A DNA stretch of 15,648 nt, from positions 1 to 15,648 of the forward strand of contig JALLBK010000758.1 in NCBI GenBank assembly GCA_036940085.1. Reading direction: 5' to 3'. This document shows, piece by piece, positions 8,065 to 15,648 of the stretch. The notes under the pieces were generated by a model. The model did no database searches and was not told the DNA's origin. It worked only from the letters and a program-made list of their open reading frames with translations. Origin of the DNA: Discostella pseudostelligera. Its lineage: Eukaryota > Bacillariophyta > Thalassiosirophyceae > Thalassiosirales > Thalassiosiraceae. Position numbers and translations under genes: made by a program. How positions within the stretch are numbered: position 1 is the first letter of the stretch; each line of letters begins with the position of its first letter.

Positions 8065-9979
8065 ATGGTGCATGATCAAGTGGGTTCTGGGCCTGGGCGA
8101 GGAGCTACCAATACTATTGGCTATCAGGAGCCGAATATCGAGTGCTACAACGCGTATGAGGATGACGCACTGTTTCGGGTATTGAAGAATGATCCCGACG
8201 TAGCTGGTTTGAATTTGCGCATTTGCGAGGGGGAGTATATCGAGGGGGGAAATCGAGAATGGTCGGATAATTTGTCCCGAGCCATCCGCAGCAGCTCCCA
8301 CCTGAGAAGGTTGAATGTCGTGTCGGAATCGGAGCGGCCCAGTGACGATCTGCACTTATTTTGTCGAGCTCTGATGTACAATCGGTCCCTTGAACATTTG
8401 AGTTTGAGTCAATTTGACCTCTCTGAATCAGATATCTGTCCGATGCTCGCACCCTTCTTTGAGTACAACCACAAACTCCGATGCATTGAAATAACAACTT
8501 CTGCCATGTCGGATGCATTTCCAAGTTTCATATCGGCTTTATGCAAATCTACGAAACAGGTAGAGCGGATTGATCTTTCAGACAATGATATCGGGGACGA
8601 GCATGCAAGAGATCTGATCAACGCAATCAATGGAGATTCTGGAGGGCACCTCTTCTCTGACATGATTTATACGATCTGGCGTGAGGCACCAAGGGTCTCT
8701 AGGAGCCCCGGATTACTACACAATTTGTTAGATCTATGTTTGGGAGGCAATGATATTGGTAGGAAAGGGTGTAAGGCATTACGTGCCTTGATGAAAAACT
8801 CTGCGTGCAAAATTCAAGTGCTCAACCTACGAGACAACAGTCTTGACAATGAATGCATTAAGATCCTTACTCAAGGCTTGGTAGAGAACAGATCTGTAAA
8901 GCTGCTGGATATCACAAATCAAGAGCGAGTCCTTCCAACGGGCTGGTATTGCTTCTCAGTTGCATTATCGGAATCAAATGTCTCATTAGAACACATCCGA
9001 CTTGGCAGTAACAAAATTGGGGATAGGGGTTTTATTTCACTCGGAATATTCGTAGCCAAGAACAAAAGATTGGAAAGTCTCGACCTTAGTTTGAGTACCG
9101 TGGTCTCATCGACAGGATGGAGTGGCTTTTCAAACTGTCTAAGATCTCCCGATTGTGGATTAGTACGTCTAAATCTGAGTGAGTGCGATATTGCTGACGA
9201 GGGGTTCGAAGTGATGGCAAAAGCGTTGGCGCAGAACACATCATTGAAGATGTTGAACATGTCTGATAACAGAAACATTTCATCGTCGGGATGGAGAGAA
9301 TTCTTCAGTTTGTTGATGGATTCTGAAATTCCTTTAGAGGAACTCAATCTCAGTCGGAGCTGTATTGATGATATAGGAGCTGCGCCACATTTTCACCCTC
9401 CAGTCGCTCATTCTTCGTGGTATAATTGGTATCACTGAAAAAGGATTGTGTATGTTTGCTGATGTCTTGAAGCCAAGCTCAGCCCTAAGATTGAAGAATC
9501 TTTACATTGGGAGCTTTCACCCACTGTCGATGGACGATGTCGTCATCTATAATTATGCCGACGCTTTGGCAAACAATACGAGCTTGGAAGTCTTGGAATT
9601 CGGCCTTTGCGTTCCAAAGGATGGTTTGGAAAGGTTAGCCGATGTATTGTGTGATACTTCGAGCCCCATGACCACTTACAACTCAAACCATACACTGCAG
9701 GAGTTTATTTGTAGAAGGGAACTGCCGCCGAGGTTAATGTCTCTGCTGAACGCCAACAAAGTGGTCACGAACAAGGCCGAATTAATTCACCTCAAGATTG
9801 CTGGATTTCACTTTATTGACGGTGATAGCAGTGCCAAAGTCTTCGAATCAATGTCGGTCCCAATTATACCCTCTGCATTGTCATGGATCGGCAGAGATTG
9901 TGATCAATACACGATGATGCATGTGGTGCTGCAAAGCATGCCTTGGCTGATTGAGTCGGCTACAAACTCCAACGCTTGA
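8065..9979 (+). CDS. LRR-B: RNI-like leucine-rich-repeat protein, paralogue of LRR-A, frame broken once
   Basis: The preferred start is the ATG at 8065 (MVHDQVGSG), because similarity to LRR-A begins soon after (NTIGY against ESIGY). The same frame is open back to 7960, giving a longer alternative. The first frame runs to about 9384 and would stop at 9438. The next frame continues the family sequence from about 9386 (LRHIFTLQSLILRG) to the stop at 9979. Aligned with LRR-A, 30 nt between GAA and the TLxSL block are reduced to 10 nt, a loss of 20 nt that shifts the frame. LRRs include LLDLCLGGNDIGRKGCKAL and LVRLNLSECDIADEGFEVM. The C-terminal module has NSNHTLQEF, PIIPSALSWIG and VLQSMPWL, as in LRR-A. 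The function is unknown, perhaps protein binding. It is probably a young pseudogene, or a two-frame gene because of an assembly error. Confidence 0.75.
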
Positions 9980-10041
9980 GCGTGCTGGGCTCATGGGTTT
10001 GATGCCGGTCAGCTTGTGTGTGACGGGCAATTCTGTGTATG

Positions 10042-10119
10042 CCTATCAGAGAGTGATTGTAATCCAATAAACGGTGTCTTCCTATCATAGAATGAGTGCA
10101 ATCCAATAAACAGTATCAT
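10042..10119 (+). terminator. Duplicated 39-nt element with AATAAA polyadenylation signal
   Basis: Two adjacent 39-nt copies (10042-10080 and 10081-10119) match at 32 of 39 positions. Each holds ATCCAATAAAC. The AATAAA hexamers are at 10066-10071 and 10105-10110, starting 87 and 126 nt after the LRR-B stop. This is the expected place for 3' end formation of LRR-B, just before the convergent gene that ends at 10228. Confidence 0.6.
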
Positions 10120-10227
10120 CAACACTAGAGATCTGTGCTCGTCACGCATTCTATGTTTACACATCATCGTACTTCCATTTTCTTTCCTTCCTTACCCCCT
10201 CCGGCTGAGAGATTGACATTCATTGCG

Positions 10228-12088
10228 TCAAAATTCGCTATTGGCATCATCCATCATCACTGGTAACATCCCACTATCCTCCTCCTCCTCCTCTTCCATG
10301 ATCGCTGTACCACCATCTCTCGTCGAATAATTCCACCACATCCACAATCTCATCACGACCATTCCAAAAATGGACAACATTCCCACCAAAATCATCAATA
10401 TCAATACCCGGGTCGACAATCCCGTACGTTTCTTAACTGAATCAAAAGTCGTCACCAGTGGCTTTGCCATCCGTTGCACTCCATTCGCCATCTTCAAATA
10501 TTTTTCCAATTTCTCATCGTCCATTTGCACAAAGGAATCAATGGCCTTGGTTAATTGTTCCTTCTGTTTCGAAGGCATGGCAGCATCGGATGATGATCCA
10601 CCACCAAGTTGCGAGGATAGTACTGATTTTAATAATTCAGGATTTTGTTTCATTGTTCGTATCATGGAATTGAGTTGATCGGGATTTGAGAGTAGACCTT
10701 CCATTAGAAAGTTGGATGGATCGATTGGTGCATTGGTTGTTCCGGATGTGGAGGATGATGCTCCTCCTCCAATACCACCACCACCGACACCACCGACACC
10801 ACCACCCAACATTTGCTTCATACTCTCATACTGCTGTTCTGTCATACTCTTCATCTGCTCCGCTGCCATTTGCATCAATGATGGATTCTCTGCCATTTGT
10901 TCCAATTGTTGTATTGACATTTCAATCTGCGAATCGGTCATGTGTGCCATGGGTGGATTGGTTTTGCGGAGTGTGTCGTAGGGCAAAGAGCGGAGCATGG
11001 TGGCTTGTTGACGTAGTTGGGTGGGGGAGAGGGAGGACATTTGCTGTGCAGCTTGTTCGAATTGGGTTTTGGAAATGTTTTGGGGAATGGCTGGAGGATT
11101 TGTTGATGATGGAGTGGATGTTCGTGCAGAGGATGTGGCATTCGTTGAAGCAGTAGTAGTAGACGAAGGAGGTGCACTACCGCCGCCACCAAGGTTCATG
11201 GCCCGACGCAAATCATCCTCACTCATATTTTTCATTTGATCCGCAGCCATTTTCAATTGATTGGGATCATTGGCCACTGCTTCCATTTGTGCAATGGCCA
11301 TATTGATCTGTTCGTCTATAGGTATCAGAATGAAAGTATCGACGACAACAAAATCGTGAGCAATAGACGGTGCACACCTTCCCCCAAGATACAAGAGGGA
11401 GAGATTTATTCGCAGAATACTGATAGATAGACTAACAAATCATCATCTTACCAGACATGTGTGCCATTTGTGGATTCATAGCCCGCAATGCTGCCGGTCC
11501 CATTGCCTTCATGGTTGCCGCCTGACGTCGAATATCGTCTGGTGACATTTGTGACATTCGTTCTGCCCCCTGTCGCAGCTGTGAGCTGTTGAGTGACGAT
11601 GATGATGAGGAGGATTGCGCACTGCTATTGCTGCTATTAGTGTTGTTGTTGGATGGAAGATTGTCTTTGGGCTCGTTCGACCTTGCCACGAGCTCGGCAA
11701 TTTTCACAGGATCATTGCCAATGGTATCTCCAACAACATTCAAAACATGCTCACGAAGCTCTTGCTTGTCCATACCCGATGACTGAGCATTATTATCATT
11801 GTTTCCATCACTCGCATAATAGATTCGCAACAAGCCCTTCATCTCCGAAATACTCAATGACGATAATTCACGCGGTTCATAGCGCAAATTGTTAGGTTTA
11901 ATGGCCATGGATTTTTGTGCCTCAAAGACGTACACTTCCTGCCGGCCGGAATTGGCATCGAGTGACGATTTTACAATGCCCTTCTTGTCGTTGAATTGAG
12001 AGCCATTGCTGAGGTTTTGGAGGAGGACACTGCTCCCGATGGGAAAGGATATGGAGGTCGTCGTCGTCGTCGCCGCCGACATGGTCAT
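10228..12088 (-). CDS. Tail-anchored protein with duplicated STI1-like Met-rich modules, two exons
   Basis: Exon 1 is 12088-11452 and exon 2 is 11315-10228. The 136-nt intron (GTAAGA...TATAG) joins MAHMS to DEQINM; the join is in frame and gives 574 residues. Residues about 15-70 (FPIGSSVLLQNL... IKPNNLRY) look like a small SH3-like barrel. About 76-115 resembles a SAP/ARMET-type helix pair (LSISEMKGLL... KQELREHVLNVV). Two homologous Met-rich modules follow, each with LSP/MSPxxLRxQA, NPxMAHM and PxxxxMAAxQMKxM. Next is an STI1-like NPxxLxxMIRTMKQNPELL segment. The C-terminus has a membrane helix at about 515-540 and an acidic tail. The architecture recalls the non-TPR part of plant OEP61/TPR7, a chaperone-docking protein of ER or plastid outer membrane; a similar role is inference. 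The ORF is open upstream to 12352, so an earlier start is possible. It is divergent from the gametolysin gene. Confidence 0.8.
11316..11451 (-). other. Spliceosomal intron of the STI1-like gene
   Basis: The donor is TCTG|GTAAGA and the acceptor is CTATAG|ACGAA on the minus strand. Removal rebuilds MAHMSDEQI, which matches MAHMTDSQI in the second module of the same protein. That internal homology is strong support for both boundaries. Confidence 0.9.
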
Positions 12089-12647
12089 GGTAGTCGATGT
12101 ATGGTATGGTGTATGGTCGATGAATTGTTGATGGAGGTTCCGTCGATGCGAGACGGTGAATGAATGGTCTCTGGGTCGTCTGTCCGTCGTCAACGACTCA
12201 GTCTGTCTGTCGATCTCTATGTCCATCGACGGTGGCCCACCTTCTTCAACTTCAACTTGCAATTGCAACGGGCTGATTGGGGGGCTTCTGTGATGAGTTC
12301 GCTTCTCGCTTCTCGATGACTGCCATATCGATATGAACGAACAGCCTGCCAAAAGACTGTGGTATGGTAGATATGTAGGAGCTCGTATGTAGAAGTATCG
12401 CTTTCTGTAGTACTCTTAAGTAATAAATACTACCATAGGCAAGTAAGCATAGAACAGCATAGAACAAACTAAATATTATGATACCCAATGGCCAATGCCA
12501 GCGTTCTCATTAAAGTGTGTTTGGCTGTCAGCCTGCTACCATAGTATCTGCTATCGCTATCGTTCCAACCGATCGATGCAGCCAACCAACAAGTCATTCG
12601 CATAAAACATCGAAGGCAAAGCAGTAAATGAAAATAATACTCCAACC
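12089..12647. other. Divergent intergenic region between STI1-like and gametolysin genes
   Basis: About 560 nt shared upstream sequence for two genes transcribed away from each other. It includes a perfect tandem 10-mer AGCATAGAAC at 12446-12465. No clear core promoter motif was identified. Confidence 0.45.
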
Positions 12648-15479
12648 ATGAAGTGTTCCGCCACTCGCCTCGTCTCCATCATCGTCGGCGGGATCGTCCT
12701 CGCCGCGGCCACGTCGTCCATCTCCGTCGTCACCGCTGCCTCTGCCAACCATGATGGCGACAACGACGAATCTTCACTGTCGTCGTTGAAGCAATCCAAC
12801 CTACAGCATCAGCAATACCATCATCATCATCATGAACAACAACAGCAGCAGCAGCAGCAGCAGATGCAGCGGAATTTGAAACTCAAGAATCAGCAGCAAT
12901 CCAAAGAGAAATGGCTCGCCGCACGCTTCGATTGCACCCTCCAAGTAATCTCCTACATGCAAATCCCCTCCGAACCCCTCTTAAAAGAACCGGAAGAATT
13001 TGTTTGTGAATTAGATCCATTGGATGTTCCGGGAGGGTACACTGGCATTACACGCCGACTGGGGTTATCTGCCCAACAAAAAACAGTGTTCAAGACCATG
13101 TGGGATGAAGATAAATTATTGCCGGCAGTATCCAAATTGAAGATTTCGGAAATGAGAGTGCCGGGTGTGGCGGGTGCGACGGCATTGGGGGTAGCAGGAG
13201 TTGGTTCAGGTGGAGGTGGAGTGTTGTTCAATAGCCAAATGATGAAAATTCCTCCCGAGGTGGATATTATGGCAGCGGTGAATTGGAGCGGACGATATGA
13301 GGAGGAACAAGACACTACTACCACCCAGTCTTTTGATGTGGATTCTACGAGCACTTTGACCAACGTCGCTACAACTGCTACTGCTGATATCAATACTTCC
13401 GACGTCAATACTACTTCCGAAGTCACCTTTTCCAACGCGACTACCTCTACCATCACTGATTCTAACATCACGTTGACTAACATCACGTTNCGAAGTCACC
13501 TTTTCCAACGCGACTACCTCTACCATCACTGATTCTAACATCACGTTGACTAACATCACGTTAACTAACATCACTTCTTCCGACAACGTGACAACTGATG
13601 ATGCCGAGCACATCACCACTTCTGATACGCAAATCAATTATCAACACGAAGAACAACAATCTCCTGCATCAACCAACAATCCTTTATTCCACCGCAAACT
13701 CCAATCCTACGGCGCTCACACTGGGCCTAAACCCATCCTCGTTGTTAAAGTTACCGACAAGAATGGATTAGCAGTCAGTGAAAGCACTACTACTATTTCT
13801 GATGATGTTTTTGGTACATCGGGTGATCCGGTGAATCTTAAGAGTCAATTGGATGCGTGTTCCATGGGACGACTGACTGTCGTTCCCGGAGACAATAACT
13901 CGGGACAGATTAAGCAATCCGTCTACAGTGCTCCGGGGGTCATATCGGTAAAGCTTAGTATCTCCATTACAAACACCGCCAACCCAGATATACGCAATGC
14001 CATCACCACGGCAGTGCAAAACTTACTGGGTGTGACCTTGCCAGGACCATATAAGCATGTCATGTATGTATTACAAAAGTGTTATTTGAATTGTGGATGG
14101 GCGGCATATGCCTACGTTGGTGGATGGAATAGTGTGTACGTCGGAGCTTATTACAAGCAAGTCGGAGTGACGGTCCATGAACTCGGACATAACTTTGGAT
14201 TGGTACGCAAATTACCACTCTTCATGCTTCATATCGTCCATACTTGCATGCTTAGATCAAAGCAATCAAATCTCATCTATCTATTCATGTTTGCTGCTTT
14301 ATCGAATCATATTTACTTGCGAATAAAAAGCTACACTCAGGTGGATTGGATGGATTAGAGTACACCGATCACACATGCATGTTAGTGAGTAGATAATTGG
14401 TTGTTTGCTTTGAAACCGAAGTGGAAAAGTCCAAAATGGTCGTGAGGCTTAACGGACTGACAACTCCACACCGATCCATGGTCTTGAGTCTCGCTCGCAT
14501 CGATTTTCATCTAATCACTGTCCTACTGCGTGGTCCGTCTTCCTTTATTTTCACAGGGTAATCCACTGTACAGTGATGATGTTGGTAGAATGTGCTACAA
14601 CGCCGCCAAGAGCTGGCAGATTGGCTGGTACAACGATCGCAAGATCACGTTGAATCCCAAGACGGCATTGGCAAGTAATGCCAACTGGGGTACAGTTGTG
14701 ACCTTGGTTGGAATCGCCGATTATCAGAACGTAGCCAACATACCGGTGGTGCTGAAGCTCGAGACAGACACTGTGGATGATTATTTCATTGCCTTCAATC
14801 GAGCCGTGGGAATTAATGCCGACAATGATGAAGCAGACAACGAGGTTACAGTCATTTTGACAGGACAGAATGGTGAGAAAGCATCTCAGAGTCATCTCAG
14901 GGCGACACTCGCTGTAGGTGAACAATATGTGATCAGCAACTTTGGAGGAGGCGGACGCAACTGTCCAATCAAGCTTGTGAGCATTGACACGTCGACCAGC
15001 ATTTGGAAGGCCAATGTCCAAGTGGGGTCAAGCCTTACAGTAAGCTTTCGATCAGAATAATCTATGATTCTGATCTTTTTCATCGTCTAACATCTCTTCC
15101 TTCTCGGCACATGATCCGTTTGTGAATCTAAATATTCAGCCGACGAAGAGTCCAACGAATCCACCCGTAACTGTACGCTTTGACCAGTATATTCTTTGAT
15201 GTTTTTCTTTTTCAACATCTGACCTCTCTTCCTTTATCCGTTTCGAACCTTTCTCTGAATTCGAATGATCAGCCAACGAAGAGTCCAACAAATCCACCCG
15301 TAACTGTAAGCTTTTGACAAGTACATTCTTTGATGCTTTTCTTTTTCATCATTTAACGTATCAGATCCGTTGTATCTTTCGACATTGAGTAGAGAAGTCC
15401 AACTCCATTGCCAACCAAGCCCACAAAAACCAAGCGACGTGTACAGTCAGCGCCAGCAAGGATAAAAGCCACTTTGTAG
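12648..15479 (+). CDS. Secreted gametolysin-like metalloprotease (peptidase M11), multi-exon
   Basis: This is a zinc endopeptidase of the M11 (gametolysin/autolysin) metzincin family, known from green algae and abundant in diatoms, probably secreted to act on cell-wall or matrix proteins. My model has six exons: 12648-14202, 14331-14384, 14557-15039, 15140-15172, 15273-15305 and 15393-15479, giving about 723 residues once the 73-nt artefact around 13490 is removed. It has a signal peptide (about 1-30) and a His/Gln-rich stretch. A prodomain-like region with FDCTLQ and FVCELDPL comes next, followed by a Thr/Asn linker dense in N-glycosylation sequons. The catalytic domain has HELGHNFGLLHSGGLDG; the third zinc His comes from exon 2. 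Then come DHTCML, NPLYSDDVGRMCYN and a beta-rich C-terminal part ending near SSLT, and finally PTKSPT linkers. The last exon boundaries and stop are uncertain. Confidence 0.88.
12842..12870 (+). repeat. CAG/CAA repeat coding polyglutamine
   Basis: A run of CAA/CAG codons, interrupted by ATG, follows a short CAT run. It codes the His/Gln tract after the signal peptide of the gametolysin. The unit is in frame, so length changes are tolerated. Confidence 0.85.
13418..13562. repeat. Exact 72-nt duplication around a single N (probable unmerged contig overlap)
   Basis: Positions 13418-13489 and 13491-13562 are identical over 72 nt, separated only by the N at 13490. Upstream, the gametolysin frame enters in one register and leaves in the next. 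Deleting one copy plus the N (73 nt) restores a single open frame across the join, and exon 1 then has a whole number of codons up to its donor. Confidence 0.9.
14203..14330 (+). other. Gametolysin intron 1
   Basis: The donor is GGATTG|GTACGC and the acceptor AATAAAAAG|CTACAC, 128 nt, phase 0. The chosen acceptor gives FGL-LHSGG, which supplies the third zinc histidine. The alternative AG ten bases downstream (14339-14340) would lose that His and shift the frame. Confidence 0.85.
14385..14556 (+). other. Gametolysin intron 2
   Basis: The donor is ATGTTA|GTGAGT and the acceptor TTTTCACAG|GGTAAT, 172 nt, phase 0. The join reads DHTCML-GNPLYSDD, matching the family pattern. The 54-nt exon before it (14331-14384) is complete as 18 codons. 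Confidence 0.88.
15040..15172 (+). repeat. Intron/exon unit 1 of a tandem duplication (100-nt intron + 33-nt exon)
   Basis: Intron 15040-15139 begins GTAAGC and ends ATATTCAG. Exon 15140-15172 codes PTKSPTNPPVT in phase 0. A CTAAC branch-site candidate is at 15087-15091. If the intron is retained, translation stops at 15058-15060 with the tail VSFRSE. Confidence 0.82.
15173..15305 (+). repeat. Intron/exon unit 2 of the tandem duplication
   Basis: Intron 15173-15272 begins GTACGC and ends GATCAG, again exactly 100 nt. Exon 15273-15305 again codes PTKSPTNPPVT, with two silent differences from unit 1. The intron is clearly homologous to that of unit 1: it shares GCTTT, the TTTTTC tract and ATCTCTTCC-like sequence, and has CTGAC in place of CTAAC. 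Confidence 0.82.
15306..15479 (+). repeat. Diverged third intron and terminal exon of the gametolysin gene
   Basis: GTAAGCTTTTGACAAGTACA begins a third copy of the same intron, shortened near TTAACGTATCAG. An acceptor at 15391-15392 gives an exon reading RSPTPLPTKPTKTKRR and a stop at 15477-15479. This continues the PT-rich linker. Another frame through the same bases (QATCTVSASKDKSHF) stays open to about 15630, so the real C-terminus may differ or lie beyond the window. Confidence 0.5.
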
Positions 15480-15648
15480 TTTTCAGATGCAGGTGCCAAA
15501 AATGCTCGACGTTTGGATTTCGATTCAATATGTATGATATTTCCCGAGCATTTGTGATTGTTGGGAGATGTAGATTTACCAAGGTACCACGCGGAAGAAC
15601 ACGTGGCACACAACACAACTACGCTGGTACGTAGTAAGCCTCTGCGAC

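Noticed and set aside
9353..9379. Short GT...AG segments near the LRR-B break
   Set aside because: Their lengths (15-27 nt) are multiples of three, so none corrects the frame.
12953..13637. Minus-strand frames rich in Val/Ser opposite the gametolysin
   Set aside because: They mirror the Thr/Asn repeat of the protease linker and cross the duplicated artefact. The plus strand has signal peptide, domain motifs and splice sites.
14551..15021. Minus-strand 156-codon frame
   Set aside because: It is antisense to the clearly coding third exon of the gametolysin and has no features of its own.
15353..15618. Two minus-strand frames at the right edge
   Set aside because: They overlap the plus-strand terminal exon of the protease and show no recognisable domain; they are also close to the window edge.
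1..15648. CRISPR arrays, tRNA, rRNA, transposase or integrase genes
   Set aside because: I looked for spaced direct repeats, tRNA-like arms and recombinase motifs on both strands and saw none.

Overview
The window looks like nuclear DNA of a diatom, probably a centric one (Thalassiosirales-like). Two kinds of evidence point there. First, the genes carry short GT-AG introns of about 100-170 nt. Second, the gene content fits: a secreted gametolysin (peptidase M11) with PTKSPT-type linkers, and two ribonuclease-inhibitor-like leucine-rich-repeat (LRR) genes ending in a module I recognise from a large diatom-specific LRR family. There are no bacterial operon features. The species call is inference.

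Layout. 1-1400 is mostly unassigned; a possible gene start sits at the left edge (minus) and a weak two-exon candidate at 609-1051 (minus). 1417-2925 (minus) is an intact, intronless Brix-domain ribosome-biogenesis gene of the SSF1/Peter Pan type. 2926-3919 is a spacer holding a repeated GGCGGGAA-type array and a strong inverted repeat. 3920-5807 (plus) is LRR gene A and 8065-9979 (plus) is LRR gene B; they are tandem paralogues. Each is broken once by a small non-triplet deletion, at different places (about 41 nt in A, about 20 nt in B). Between them, on the minus strand (about 6783-7487), lies what looks like an ankyrin-type coding ruin spread over three frames. 10228-12088 (minus) is a two-exon gene for a tail-anchored protein with duplicated STI1-like, Met-rich modules. 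12648 to about 15479 (plus) is a multi-exon gametolysin whose zinc site is completed only after splicing.

The most interesting structure is at the 3' end of the gametolysin gene. A 133-nt unit (100-nt intron plus 33-nt exon coding PTKSPTNPPVT) occurs twice in exact tandem, followed by a diverged third intron/exon. Both small exons are phase 0, so they can be added or skipped without changing frame. The single N at 13490 is flanked by two identical 72-nt copies. Removing one copy plus the N (73 nt) restores the reading frame, so this is best read as an unmerged contig overlap.

The genes do not form one pathway. They are a housekeeping nucleolar gene, two lineage-specific LRR genes, a membrane-anchored chaperone-docking-like gene and a secreted metalloprotease. 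The last two are divergent across about 560 nt. LRR-B and the tail-anchored gene are convergent, with a duplicated AATAAA element between them.
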